From the NCBI GenBank assembly GCA_018524725.1, contig JAEUWP010000538.1:1-54338 (forward strand): a stretch of DNA of 54,338 nucleotides, written 5' to 3'. Position numbers and translations under genes: made by a program. This stretch comes from Podaxis mareebaensis. Taxonomy: Eukaryota; Basidiomycota; Agaricomycetes; Agaricales; Agaricaceae. The stretch's first letter is position 1; each line of letters opens with the position of its first letter. Under the pieces are notes generated by a model. The model was not told where the DNA came from, made no database searches, and saw only the letters and a list, made by a program, of their open reading frames with translations. This document shows, piece after piece, positions 11,869 through 22,900 of this stretch.

Positions 11869-12649
11869 TGTTACAAGGTTCTTCTTTGGCTAAGTGACAC
11901 CTAAGTTGGAGCCTATCCTTGTAAGTGAGATGAGCAGAGGTCCTTGTCCTGTACAGGTCTGAAGGAGCTGCTCTGTTTAACCTCGGGTGGCTGTTCACAT
12001 TGTCTCTAGGCAGTGAACTCATGTTGATCGCACACTCCATAGGACAAGACGTTGACGAGAAGCCTGAGAGGGAAAAGCTGCACACAAGGGTGAAGAGACG
12101 TAGGCTTAAAGCGGTACTAATGCTCAAGGACTTATTCAAGTACCAAGAGGAGGTAACACACTTTAAGATTAGACTTGGCTAATCTACAAGTCCAGGCGGT
12201 GTACATATACTAAGTCCTATGACTACTTTAGGAAGTAGATCAATAGTAGCATAAAGGTTGAATAAGGGGAATGTATATAGAAAAGGGAATTCATAAGGCA
12301 TATGGGCATAAGACAAAAGTCTGCATGAGTGAACATAATTGATGCAAGCATAAATATGACAGAGGTGATGAAACTTATACCTGGTCCAAATATAGAAGAG
12401 TGTCTAAGAAAGGAAATAGTAAGTTTAGCATTCAATCACAGATCATTGTCGCATGGAAAGTATACTCCGTGGTAGCGACATGCTTCATCTACTTTCTCAC
12501 ACATTTCCCAATCAAGTGTCTGTCACAACTCCGTGGTTTCCTGCCAGAGGCTTACCATCATGCGCTTCATCAAATCCCATTCTTTGTAAGTCTGCTCCTC
12601 TGTCTCTTCGGTCTCCTTGGTGATCTCGGAGTCTGCAATATTCGTAACA
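11869..12649 (-). repeat. Element D 3' LTR (781 bp)
   Basis: On the + strand it starts TGTTACAAGG and ends ATTCGTAACA; the partner is 32692-33472 with equal length and no indel seen. The polypurine tract at its inner edge (12650-12660 on the minus strand) identifies it as the 3' LTR of a minus-strand element. Confidence 0.92.
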
Positions 12650-13370
12650 TGATCCCCTTCATAAGGTCGAGTGTCCTCACTCAACTTAATGACTTCCAGT
12701 AATGTTTTCATCATTGTAAGGATATTCATGCATTCCCTCTCCTGTGTTGTCCATGACACTTTGGAGGGCACATTCAATTGACCAAGCTGACCGTTGTCGA
12801 GGGCGAATGCATCAGTCGGAGGCTCTGGGGACGATGGTGGTATTGATGGCATGACAGGAGAGGTGTGGAGGAGATCCGTCATGGCGTTCATCAGCGAATC
12901 TAGGTCTTCAGATGTTGTTGGCAGTAGTGAGGCCTGCCCGAAGGAGAGTGTGATGCTGGTGGTGGTGCAGACAAATGGGCAAAGGAGATCTCGAGTCTCC
13001 TGATGATGGGGGTTGAGTTGCAGAGGAGGAGGGAGTTGGTAAGGGGAGAGCTGAGGGATGAGCATTCTGGGATCGATCATTTGAGGGAGTGCTAGTTCCT
13101 CATCCACCATCCTGCTGCCCGGTAGTGGCAGTGTGTTCAGCAAGTCTGGCCATGGTGAGCTGGGCTCAGTCGGTGAGGATTCTGGCATAATGGAATGGCA
13201 GGTGGGTTCTGATGGGGTTAAGGAAACAGTACTTCTGGTAATGTCCAGGGGCATAGTGGCAGCAGAAGGGGCAATAGTATCTTGTGCATTGATCCACCCT
13301 ATGACCCACATTGCTACATTGATAGCAGGTGGTGCATTGGTCAGATAGGGTGAGGATAGGGCCATCTGTG
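12523..13370 (-). pseudogene. Element D post-pol ORF, C-terminal half with two zinc knuckles
   Basis: Reading leftward from the LINE insertion, the frame gives two zinc-binding motifs at about 13226-13326: CYQCSNVGHRVDQC (exact CCHC spacing C-X2-C-X4-H-X4-C) and CPFCCHYAPGHYQKYC (a variant with X6 before His). Joining 15254 to 13354 (LINE plus one duplication removed) keeps one frame into the knuckles. Downstream, another frame is open for 287 codons (13386-12523) and reads into the LTR, which suggests a frameshift. The layout matches the post-pol ORF of family C. Nucleic-acid binding is inferred from the knuckles; the role is unknown. Confidence 0.6.
12650..12660 (-). other. Polypurine tract of element D
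   Basis: On the minus strand GAAGGGGATCA directly precedes the LTR. It resembles the tract of family C (AAAGGGGATGA before 44059), which supports a common origin of the two families. Confidence 0.65.
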
Positions 13371-14947
13371 CTTGCGTCGTGCCCATCGTGATCTACGGAT
13401 TCTGTTTATGGTTCAACCGCAATGCCAAATACTGCAGACTTATCAAATCCTTGCAACGCATGCAACATCAAGCCGCTCTCTGGATTACCGGCGCGTTCCG
13501 CACCACTCCCACTGGTGGAGCTGAGGCCATCGCCAGTCTCATCCCCATCCAGCTTCACTTATTCAAACTAGCCAAATGTTGTTCTCTCAGATTCCACACT
13601 CTCCCCTCATCCCATCCCCTCAAACTCCTCACACACGATGTTGACCCCCTAGACACGCACCATACCAAGCAGTGCTCGACAGCGCTCGACTTCGTCTCAG
13701 ATGCCCAACTGGTCACAGACCGGTTTCAGCATCTCCACCCTAGTGCCAAACCTGGCCAGCACTTGCTGGACTTGTTTAGCGATCAAATCAAATTCATCGA
13801 GTGCCCTGACCCTTCGAAAGAAGGTGCCATGGCGCTTCACATCGCCAATGCTTCCCGTGCTTGGGACTCTTCCTTTTCCTCCCCCATATCTCTTTTAGTA
13901 GCTACTGACAGTTCCGTTCCCGCCAACTCCACTTTATCCGCCACTTCTGCCTTTCTCGTTTTTAATTCTCTGAAACAGACATCCTATCTTCTACAGTTCA
14001 CCCCTGTGGGGAAGTAACCTCCTCTGATTCTGAATCGTATGCTCTACGTCTCGGTCTCTTTTCTTCTATTTCCCATGCTCAATCTCTCAATTCGTCTTCG
14101 ATTGTAGTTTTCACAGACTCTATCTCCTCCGCTAAACTTCTTTTTTCCTATAGGCCTCATAGCACTCATCTGGACTCCATCGCAGTCGCTCCCCTTCTCC
14201 ACTCCTGGCTCTCCTCCTCTCCTCTTAATCATATCCATTTCTGGTCCATCCCCTCTTCTGCCAACTGGTCTATTCATCACAAGGTGCACACTCTCGCTAA
14301 ATCGCTTCACCTCCCCAATCTGCATCGTCAACCCATTCGCACCTCCCTCGGTTTCATTCGCAACCATTACACTCAGAAATGCCTTAATCTTTGGCAACTG
14401 AAAATGAATGATCTGTCCTATTGCGGCCATAATTGGCTCCCATTACTCAACCCCGCATTGCAGCCCCTTCAACCCAAGTACGCCAAAGGCGGTACTTGGC
14501 TCAATTCGCCCCTCGGAAAGAACACCCAGCTATGTGCGCGCTTCATGCATTGTGTCACTAATCACGCACCCATCGGCGCCTTCCGACAGCGCTTCTTCCC
14601 TGGGCGCCACATCACTTCCTGCCCTTGCAGTGAGCCACTCGAAACTCGCGATCATATCTTTGATGACTGCCCATGCTTCCGATACCCAATAGGATACTGT
14701 GATTTTTTTTTTTTTTAATTCAACATTTATTGCAATAGACTAGCTACTACAAACAGGTGCATGATAGCAGTCCCAAATAGGATACCATGATGGTTTCTAT
14801 TGGGTTATCCAATTCCTAGACCAAAATCCAGCAGCGTTTTCATTCGCCGACTAGATACAAGGACCTGTAACCCAAGAGGAGTTCACCACCCACCACCTCA
14901 ACAGAAGAGAGCGACTTGCAAGAAACGGAGTTCTGGATGTTCACTGA
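13371..14947 (+). pseudogene. LINE ORF2 C-terminal part (RT thumb, RNase H, CPC motif), broken
   Basis: The protein starts within the end of the RT (IYGFCLWF, then LQRMQHQAALWITGAFRTTP, a thumb-region pattern of fungal LINEs). An RNase H domain follows (about 13895-14290): the first catalytic motif reads TDSS where copy 2 has TDGS, the Glu motif is SDSES and the third is FTDS. A one-base deletion near 13970 shifts the frame. The end carries a CPCSEPLETRDHIFDDC zinc-finger-like motif. The micro-insertion at 14704 interrupts it, and it probably ends at 14945-14947. It is inactive because most of the RT is absent. Confidence 0.8.
14704..14775 (-). mobile_element. 72-bp LINE micro-insertion
   Basis: A poly(T) run, then the reverse complement of the last bases of the LINE 3' UTR (about 57 bases before the tail) is flanked by a 16-bp target duplication (14688-14703 and 14776-14791). 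The two duplication copies differ only by TG against CA, both derivable from one CG. This is a severely truncated LINE inserted into another LINE in opposite orientation. Confidence 0.88.
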
Positions 14948-15253
14948 AGGTCTTCCCCCTCATCATCCTCTGTATCATAGCTAGCTCCCCACTCCTATTT
15001 CTTCCCATTTCTTCCCAATTCATTTCTTTTCCGATTCATTAAGTTAGTTTCACTCTCTCATCATCTCGCTTCTCTAGCGTAGTTCGTATACTCCTAGCTC
15101 ATCTCTTTTTCCCTACTTTCTTCTCCTTCTGTCTCTTTCTCTCTAGTTTCAGTATTGGGACTGCTATCGTGCACCCATTTGTAGTAGCTAGGCTATTGCA
15201 ATAAACATCGATTTAAAAAAAAAAAAAAAAAAAAAAAGATAGGGCCGTCTGTG

Positions 15254-15999
15254 ATAGTAGATTCTGTATTTCCAAAAGTTCCTGTTTCAGTGTGTTGTCA
15301 ATCCACATCATGAAGTTGCTTGGGTACTGAAGTGGTTCCTTGGTTCCATCGGGGCAAGGGGTTGCAAGTAACATTGCCAGATCTAAGTCCAATTTGTGGG
15401 TGGAGAAAAGCAGATACATCCTCTCGTGCTTGCAGAATCGCACAGTGGGCACCTCAGAGGTATTGCCTTTCTTGATCAAGTCCTGGCAGGTCAATAACCT
15501 GAGCAAAGCAGGCACTGACTTCGTCAGCCAGTCTGTTAGCATGGAGCTGGCAATGTATTGCATTAAACTAAGTCAACTGGAAAGAGTCGAATACTTCAGT
15601 TGATTGATTACTGTGCTCAAGAGCGGTCCTTGCTCAGGAAAAGGCATCTTCATATAAAGAGTTGAGTCGTACTGCAGCAGAAAGAGTGGCATCACCTGCT
15701 TCTTGTAAGGCACAAGACAAAACAGTTTGCCTTTGGGTGCTTTGTGCTTCATGTAGTTGGAATGCCTCAGATATTTGGTGCCTGACTTCTGCGATGTCGA
15801 TGACTTGTCTTTGTTGCTCTTCATAGTGAAGGGACTCGGGGGTAGAGGGGCAATCTTCTGGGGAAGGTGTCAGTTCATGAGTAAGAGGAGTGGGTGGAAC
15901 AGAGATGAGGGTCTGTGATGATGCTCGAGTAAAGGAAGTATTGGAAGTGGGAGTGGTCGGGTAGTCAGTGGTCATAGTGTCATTAGAAGTGAAAGACAT
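15254..15999 (-). pseudogene. Element D post-pol ORF, N-terminal half
   Basis: The likely start is ATG 15997-15999, about 31 bases after the pol stop at 16031-16033; its frame is already open through the end of pol. The first 120 residues are Ser/Thr/Pro-rich then helical (QQRQVIDIAEVRHQI), to a TGA at about 15634. Another minus frame (15824-15573 and 15563-15254) is also open and contains a YPSNFMMWIDNTL stretch similar in style to the family C protein (YPNWEQHIQQTL), so at least one frameshift is likely. The ORF continues at 13370. Same position as the third ORFs of A, B and C. Confidence 0.55.
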
Positions 16000-16030
16000 T
16001 TGAATAGCTTGGGGTTTAGTGCAGGTTATG

Positions 16031-16520
16031 TCATAGTTTATAAGTGTCAAGGAGGGTCTTGGAATTGCGCAAGTCTGTCGAATTTTGCCAGGTTTGTTCT
16101 GATTCTGGGTATCCCTTCCAATGCACTAAGAACTCCAATCCTCGTCTTCTGGTGTGACAGTGCACCACTATGGCTTCGACTTCCCATTCTTCTTCTCCTT
16201 GGATGAGGTCAGGTGGGGGTCTTGAGAAGTGTTTGCCATAAATGTTGTTTTCAGTGACAGGATAGAGGTATTGGACATGGAAGACGTTGTGAATCTTCCA
16301 GTTCTTTGGAAGAGATAGCTCATAGGATACGTTTCCGCATTTCCTAATAACAGTGAACAGGCCTAGTCAATGGGCGGTGATTTTCCTTGATGCGACCTGA
16401 ATTGGTAAGTTTCGAGCATCGAGCCATACTTTCTGGCCAGGTTCTATTTTGGGTAGTGTGCATGTTTGTGTCTGTTCTGTCATAATTTTGTGCAAAGTCT
16501 TGTGTGCTATTTTTGCAGCT
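16031..16520 (-). pseudogene. Element D pol, C-terminal end with chromodomain
   Basis: This is the end of the D pol, separated from the rest (26509-29640) by element E. E plus one duplication is a multiple of three, so the frame is kept. It begins with the post-integrase linker (KVWLDARNLP near 16430), then the GPY/F-like section (NWKIHNVFHVQYL) and a clear chromodomain (EEEWEVEAIVVHC to WKGYPESEQTW, about 16200-16050). Chromodomains of chromoviruses bind modified histone H3 and steer integration. Stop TGA at 16031-16033. One internal TGA near 16378. Confidence 0.85.
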
Positions 16521-17191
16521 TGTTACGTTCCAGACAGTTCCGGAGATTCAGAGAGTGGACCCTTGGCCTCAGCGTATGTGCTGTGCCCCTCCAATACTGC
16601 ACAGGGTCCGATTCAGCCGCTTGGAACTGTGACGGAAGATAACGGGAAATACAGGAGATGTCAGAGAACAGAGGGGGGAGCGAGTCCCAAAGGTTTGGAT
16701 GATGAACAGGAGGTTAGGAAGGGTAAACGAAGTCGATATTCTGATTGGGGAGCGAGATACAAGGTAGTTATGCTTAAGTACACGTCAGAAAGTGATATGG
16801 ATAACTAACTAAGAAACTGGGAGACAAAAGAAGCAGATTTACAGGTAAAGAACATTTACATATTGGAACTACAAACGGAAAAATGGAGAACACACAAAAA
16901 TGCAAATCATAGTATAAGGCAAAGCAGAAAGTAAAGTAGACATCAGGGAATGAAGATAACAATTTCCAGGAGCGCTGATAGATGTATGAATGGACACCAC
17001 ATGTTGCATTGGTCGTAATCGACCACGTGAGCGCATCCGCCCATTCAGACAACGGGATGGGGGATCCTGACGAGGAAACGCAAGTGGAGGGAGTGGGAAA
17101 GTGTCAGACTTGATTGGAATTGGATCTTCGGATTTTTGGAAACGTGCACGGATTGTAAGTGTGGAAACAGATACTCGATGTGGACTTGACA
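16521..17191 (-). repeat. Element E 3' LTR (671 bp)
   Basis: In the element's direction it starts TGTCAAGTCC and ends GGAACGTAACA. The partner is 25838-26508. Its inner edge carries the polypurine tract (17193-17204). Read on the + strand it leads toward the antisense ORF that begins 135 bases further on, so it could also supply an antisense promoter. Confidence 0.93.
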
Positions 17192-17192
17192 G

Positions 17193-17204
17193 TATTCCCC
17201 CCTT
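17193..17204 (-). other. 3' polypurine tract of element E
   Basis: AAGGGGGGAATA on the minus strand lies one base before the LTR. The same 12 bases occur once more inside pol at 20303-20314. Confidence 0.75.
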
Positions 17205-17326
17205 ACGGCTGAGCCTTTGAGGCTGAAATGAGGTGCATGGAAAATTGATCAGATACCATCAGATAGTAGATCCGAGCCAGGAACTTATCAGATTTCGCAA
17301 CTCAACTGTTACCACCATCTTCCACT

Positions 17327-18479
17327 ATGTCCCAAATCCCGATTGTTGATCTTTCCAAACTCGATGCCAATCTCTGTCAACAAGTGCTTGCGCAAATGGC
17401 GGAAAAGCAGGGAGCAGGAGTGGATGATATGGAAGTTGAGGTCAGGGAAGGCAGGGATGCAAATAAGCATCGTCGGGTGTCAGAGGGGAGTCAGGCGGCC
17501 ACTCGGGAGAAAGGGAAGAAGAAATTGAAGAGGGTAGTCGAGTCCAATGATGATGAGGATGAGGATGAAGATGCGGGTGAGCCAGTGCCAAGTCAGCGTG
17601 TGATGAGGAGTCAGAGGGTAGTGCCAGTGGGTCCTACGATGTCTCACATTGAGATCCCATTGATGAAGGCATGATCAGGCGATCAGGGGAAGGGTAGCGT
17701 GGAAGCAGGAGGGTTAATGCCAGCGCCCTGTGTCTGATGCACAAATATGGGCATCACTTGTCGTGGGGTGCTAGGTAACTCTTGCTTTCCTTGCAAGGAT
17801 GCGCACCAGGGTTGTTCACTGAGTAGTAGGAGTACCCACAGGTCGAAGGCACCGGAGAATATCGTGACTGCAGGGGCCAGGAAGATGAAGAAGAAGGTAT
17901 CCACAACTCCAGCTGCATCTGTCACATCGTCTTCTAGCATCAGAAGGGGGTCCTTCAGCAATCCGGTTACCACCTCTTCTCCATCCCAAGTTCTGTCTTC
18001 TAATCCGTCGTGGGGAATGCCTTCTATGTCATTGGCAATGACTACTTGGGTCCCACAAGCTTCGCCCGTACCAATCGCTATGACTCAGAGCCATGAGTCC
18101 AAACTGGTGCAAGGTCTCTCGATTGTGAGTGGCGCTCAATCCGGAAAACATATTACTGATCCGTGAACAGTCCCCTTCATCTCTGAGGACGAAGATAATG
18201 ACCCAGCAGATGAATTACCTCGGGTCTAAGTTGGACCAGCTGAAGGAAGAGATGGCGGAAAGTCGGCTGGTGCATAGTCGCACTCGGGAAGCGATGGATC
18301 AGTCGACCCTTGCGTTAGAGAGATTGTTGGAAGTGATGTGGAACTTGCAGCAGACAGTGGAGCAGACATTGGCACAGCAGGAGCAATACATGAATCGGAA
18401 TACGGAGTCGAACAATGTGTTGGCATTGGCGTTGGATCGGAATACTCTTGTGTTGCAGAATCTCAATTTCAGGGGATGA
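17327..18479 (+). pseudogene. Antisense ORF of element E: Zn2Cys6-like cysteine cluster and coiled coil
   Basis: ATG 17327 opens a frame on the strand opposite to E gag-pol, between the end of pol and the 3' LTR. The first 115 codons are undamaged: a start like MSQIPIVDLSKLDANL, a Glu/Arg-rich part, a basic KKKLKR and an acidic run. After a TGA at 17672 and another at 17735 the same frame gives six cysteines spaced C-X2-C-X6-C-X7-C-X2-C-X6-C (17729-17815), the spacing of fungal Zn2Cys6 (Gal4-type) clusters, then a basic KKK-containing linker and a Ser-rich part. A frameshift near 18230 leads to a heptad-like helical tail (LDQLKEEMAESR onward) ending in TGA at 18477-18479. The internal TGAs fit CGA decay. 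DNA binding is inferred from spacing only. Confidence 0.65.
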
Positions 18480-18704
18480 CAGGAGGATCCGGGGAGGTAC
18501 GGAGAGGGAATGATGAGGTGGGTCCATAGGGACACTTGAGGGTGGTTGTCCCAATCTGTTCCTCATGCACTATCTTGTACTTGTATCGCATCGGAAATGT
18601 TTTTGCAGATTTTGAATGATATAAATGCTTTTTTTTGTCTGAGACTGAAAATAAAATAAGTAAACTGAAAATAAAATGGAAAATATAAGAAAAAAATCGG
18701 AAGT

Positions 18705-21062
18705 TCAGCATGAAAAGGATAATGCAGAAAGAGGACCAGGCTTAGTGGGATAAGCAGTGTGGAAATCAGCTACAAGCTCTGCAGCATGCTCTAACTCCAT
18801 TGCGGGTAGCCAGGAGGATTCTTCTTCTGTATCCTCATAACCCAACCAGATCACCTTGTATAATAATTTGCAGGCTCTTCAATGATCAATCTTCGAATCA
18901 ACAATCCGGGCAATTTCGTACTCGGGTTCGCCGTCAATAATGATCAGAGTGGGAGCAGGTTCAGTGCGATCTGGAATAGGATTTGGCATTGTGGGTTCGA
19001 GCATAGAGACATGGAAAACTGGGTGAACTGTGTGCATGGAGTCGGGTAGCCAAATTGTGAATGAATGAGTACCAGCCTGAGCAATAATTTCATAGGGACC
19101 AAGGTATTTTTTGGAAAGCTTCTTTGAAGGCCTCGTAGTGTGGAAGAACTGTGCCTTGATGAATACCTTGTCTCCGACCTTAAAATCAGGTGCAGGAGTG
19201 CGACAGGAGTCGGCGGAGACCTGGTATCTACGCTGGGCATGAGCAATTTCAGATTTAAGAGTAGCATGAAGCTCATCGAGATCCACAGCGAATTGGCAGG
19301 CACGGGCAGAAGCAAGATCACATTTGGGGTGAACAGTAATGTTCAGATGGTACCCCTTGTTTGCGAAAAAGGGAGAGATACCAGTAGTAGCACTTGGGGC
19401 GTTGTTGAATGCGAATTCCACAAGTGGGAGAAGTTCGGCCCAGTTGTCCTGTTGATAATTACAATAGATCAGAAGGTATTGCTCCAATGTCTGGTTCATG
19501 CGTTCTGTCTGTCTGTCACCCTCTGGATGATATCCAGAAGTGAAGTGGAGCTTCATATCAAGTGCTTGTCTGAGGGAGCGGAAGAAGTGTGAAACAAATT
19601 CAGAACTGCGGTTGGAAGTGATGTGTGAAGGGACACCGTGTTTGGAGAATACATGTAGGACAAAAAGACAGGCGAGTTCCACGGAAGAAATGGTATCATG
19701 GGTAGGCACAAATATGGCTTGCTTCATGAGGCGATCAACTATGACGAGGATGGTATCGAATCCGGAAGAGGAAGGAAGCTTTTCGATGAAATCCATAGAA
19801 ATGGAGTCCCAAGGTTGTTCAGGGATCGGAAGTTGCTTGAGGTTCCCATACAGTTGATGATGTTGAGGCTTGGATCGCATACATGTAACGCAGCTCTTGC
19901 AGAAATCCTTGACGAAGTTGCGGATTCCGGGCCAAGTATAATCACGCCGGATGAGTTCCAGGGTCTTGTTTTGACCAAAATGTCCAGCCAGGGCATGATC
20001 ATGGTGGTATTGCAAGATGCCGAGATGGAGATTGCCAGAGTCAGGTACATAGATCCTGTCATCGAGTCATAAAAAGCTGTTGGAGTCTACAGACCAACAT
20101 CCTTCGGGGTTTGCGAGGTGCTCAGCTGCGATCAGGTCATTAGGAAGTGTGGACAGGATATCAAAATGAAGCTTAGCAATGTCCATAACCACAGCAGTGT
20201 GAAGGGTCGGAGTGTAGAGGTAGGTGGCACAAATGGAGGTGGAAAGCTGTTCTTGGGTGAAGATGGGTTGGAAATTGTGCAGATTGACTGTAGCATAGTC
20301 ACTATTCCCCCCTTTTGGATAGACGTCCCATCATCTAGTCAAAGCGTCAGGCTTCGTTCCGAGGCAACCAGGGTGGAAGCAGATGACAAGGTTGAACTGG
20401 GAAAGGAACTCAGACCATCAGGCCTGGCGGCGGGTTAGGATTTTTGTCATACAGAAATATTCAAGGTTCTTGTGATCCGTAATGATGTCAATCGGAAGTG
20501 CCGATCCTTCCAGGTAATGTCTCCAAATGTGGAAGGCTTCAAAAATAGCCAGAAGTTCCTTGTCATGGGTGTCGTAATTCAACTCGGATGAGGTGAACAT
20601 GCAGGAATGGAAGGCAATGGGGTGGATGTCACCATCGGGAGCAATGATGGAGAGGATAGCAGTTAGTGCATAGTTGGATGCATCAGTTTCAACAATGATT
20701 TGAGAGTCTGGAATCCAATGGGTGAGAACCGGGGTGGTCGTAAAGGCTTTCTTGAGTGTATTGAATGCTTTGTGGGCTTCTTCACTGAAGTTCCATGGTG
20801 TGCCCTTTTGGGTAAGACAAGTGAGTGGAACAACAATATCGGAATAGGCATGGATGAAGCAACAATAGAAATTAGCAAACCCAAGGAAGGATTGAATATC
20901 CTTGACCTTTTTCGGTTCAGGCCATTCCTGGATGATCTTGACCTTTTCCTCGGACATCTTGAGGCTGTCGGGCAACAGGATGTAACCAAGGTATTCTACT
21001 GACTTGGAATGAAATTCGCATTTGTCTGCATGTGCATAAAGGCCATGCTGATGAAGACGCTT
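18705..21062 (-). pseudogene. Element E pol, second half (RT end, RNase H, integrase, chromodomain)
   Basis: It follows the LINE insertion in the same reading frame once the LINE and one duplication are removed. It has the RT thumb (FLGFANFYCCFIHAYSD), RNase H (ETDASNYALTAIL near 20680; TDHKNLEYF near 20470), HHCC zinc finger (H-X-H to CKSCVTCMRSK near 19900), integrase core (MDFIEKLPSSSGFD near 19795) and a chromodomain at its end (EPEYEIARIVDSK near 18910, then WLGYEDTEEESSWL). Stop TGA at 18705-18707. The four or so internal stops are TGA at Arg positions. The integrase second catalytic Asp reads SNR instead of SDR, so this copy should not integrate. Confidence 0.88.
20303..20314 (-). other. 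Possible central polypurine tract in element E pol
   Basis: The 12 bases tattcccccctt on the + strand are identical to the 3' polypurine tract (17193-17204). On the coding strand this gives AAGGGGGGAATA within the RNase H-integrase linker (PKGGNSDYATV). Such a second tract could prime another plus-strand start. Confidence 0.45.
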
Positions 21063-21077
21063 GAGGACTTCCTGGAC

Positions 21078-22574
21078 CGTGGCCTCTCACCCCTACACAA
21101 ATGACTTCTATATCGATCTTGTGTCGTCCCCATTGCGATCTATGGATTCCGTTTATGGTTCAACTGTAATGCCAAATACTGCAGACTCATCAAATCCTTG
21201 CAACGCATGCAACGCCAAGCCGCTCTCTGGATTATGGGCGTGTTCCGCACCACTCCCACTGGTGGGGTCGAGGCCATTGCTGGTCTCATTCCCATTCAAC
21301 TTCACCTTTTCAAACTAGCCAAACGTTGCTCTCTCAGATTCCACACTCTCCCCCCATCCCATCCCCTCAAACTCCTCACACGCAATGTTGACCCTTTAGA
21401 CGCATGCCATACCAAGCAGCGCTCGACAGCGCTCGACTTCGTCTCAGATGCCCAACTGGTCATGGACCGGTTCCAGTGTCTCCACCCTAGCGCCAAACCT
21501 GGCCAGCGCTTGCTGGACTTGTTCAGTGATCAAATCAAATTCATCGAGTGCCCTGACCCTTCGAAAGAAGGTGCCATGGTGCTTCACATTGCCAATGCCT
21601 CCTGTGCTCGGGACTCTTCCTTTTCCTCCCCCATATCTCTTTTAGTAGCTACTGACGGTTCCGTACCCGCCAACTCCACTTTATCTGCCACTTCTGCCTT
21701 TCTTGTTTTTAATTCTTCTGAAACAGACATTCTATCTTCTGCAGTTCACCCCTGTGGGGAAGTAACCTCCTCTGATTCTGAATCGTACGTGTTATGTCTC
21801 AGTCTCTTTTCTTCTATTTCCCATGCTCAATCTCTCAATTCATCTTCGATTGTAGTTTTCACAGACTCTATCTCCTCTGCTAAACTCCTTTTTTCCTATA
21901 GGCCTCATACTGCTCATCCAGACTCCATCGCGATTGCTCCCCTTCTCCACTCCTGGCTCTCCTCCTCCCCTCTTAATCATATCCATTTCTGGTCCATCCC
22001 TTTGTCCGCCAACTGGTCTATTCATCACAAGGCACACACTCTCGCTAAATCACTTCACCTCCCCAATCCGCGTCGTCAACCCATTCGCACCTCCCTTGGT
22101 TTCGTTTGCAATCATTACACTCAGAAATGCCTTAATCTCTGGCAACTGAAAATGAACGATCCATCCTATCATGGTCATAATTGGCTCCCTTTACTCAACC
22201 CCGCATCACAGCCCCTTCAACCCAAGTACACCAAAGGCAGTACTTGGCTCAATTCACCCCTCGGAAAGAATGCACAGTTATGCGTGTGCTTCACGCATTG
22301 CGTCACTAATCTCACACCCATCGGCGCCTTCTGACAGCACTTCTTCCCTGGGCACCACATCACTTCCTGCCCATGTGGCGAGCCACTTGAAACTCGCGAT
22401 CATATCTTTGATGACTGCCCATGCTTCCAATACCCAGTAGGATACCATGATGGTTTCTATTGGGTCATCCAATTCCTAGACCAAAACCCAGTGGTGTTCT
22501 CATTCACCGACCAGATTCAACGACCCATTACCCAAGAGGAGTTCGCCACCCGCCACCTCAACAGAAGAGAGTGA
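21078..22574 (+). pseudogene. LINE ORF2 C-terminal part with RNase H, nearly intact
   Basis: After the truncated 5' end it reads the RT thumb (AIYGFRLWF, RMQRQAALWIMGVFRTTP), then a long linker, and an RNase H domain with TDGS near 21655, SDSES near 21770 and FTDS near 21860, all three acidic motifs present. The C-terminus has CPCGEPLETRDHIFDDC (22370-22420) and WVIQFLDQNP. The main frame is open for 378 codons to a TGA at 22332, where copy 1 has CGA (Arg), and then on to TGA 22572-22574, where copy 1 again has CGA. RNase H removes RNA from the hybrid during target-primed reverse transcription. The copy lacks the RT core, so it is dead. Confidence 0.85.
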
Positions 22575-22900
22575 CTTGCAAGAAACGGAGTTCCAGATGT
22601 TCACTGGAGGTCTTCCCCCTCATCACCCTCTGTATCATAGTCAGCTCCCCGCTCCTATCTCTTTCCATCTCTTCCCAACTCTTTTCTTCTACGATTCGCT
22701 AAGTTAGTTTCACTCTCTCTTCTCGTCTCACCTCTCTCATGTAGTTCGTATACTCTCGTACTTCTTTCATCTCTAGTTCCTTTCCCTCTTTTCTTTTTCC
22801 TTTCTCTAGTTTCGGTATTGGGACTGCTATCGTGCACCCGTTTGTAGTAGCTAGTCTATTGCAATAAACGTCGATTTAAAAAAAAAAAAAAAAAAAAAAA
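21078..22900 (+). mobile_element. LINE copy 2, 5'-truncated, in element E pol
   Basis: It is flanked by a perfect 15-bp target duplication (21063-21077 and 22901-22915) and ends in poly(A) after GCAATAAACGTCGATTT. It is opposite in strand to E. It reaches slightly further 5' than copy 1. It retains many CpGs, so it is one of the younger insertions. Confidence 0.94.

Larger units (their letters stand above)
13371..15237 (+). mobile_element. LINE copy 1, 5'-truncated, in the element D post-pol ORF
   Basis: It is bounded by a 16-bp target duplication (13355-13370 and 15238-15253, one C/T-type difference) and ends in a poly(A) run preceded by GCAATAAA. It retains only the end of the LINE ORF and the 3' UTR. 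Opposite in strand to its host D. A 72-bp micro-insertion lies inside it at 14704-14775. Confidence 0.92.

Noticed and set aside
15212..15237. Poly(A) runs as simple repeats or assembly padding
   Set aside because: Each run follows a polyadenylation signal at the end of a LINE copy and is bounded by a target duplication, so they are LINE tails.
13371..15237. Host-derived RNase H gene
   Set aside because: The RNase H is preceded by a LINE RT thumb pattern, and four copies with tails and target duplications are present.
19140..20072. Several + strand ORFs of 100-150 codons opposite E integrase
   Set aside because: They are shadows of a well-recognised integrase frame and contain no domain.
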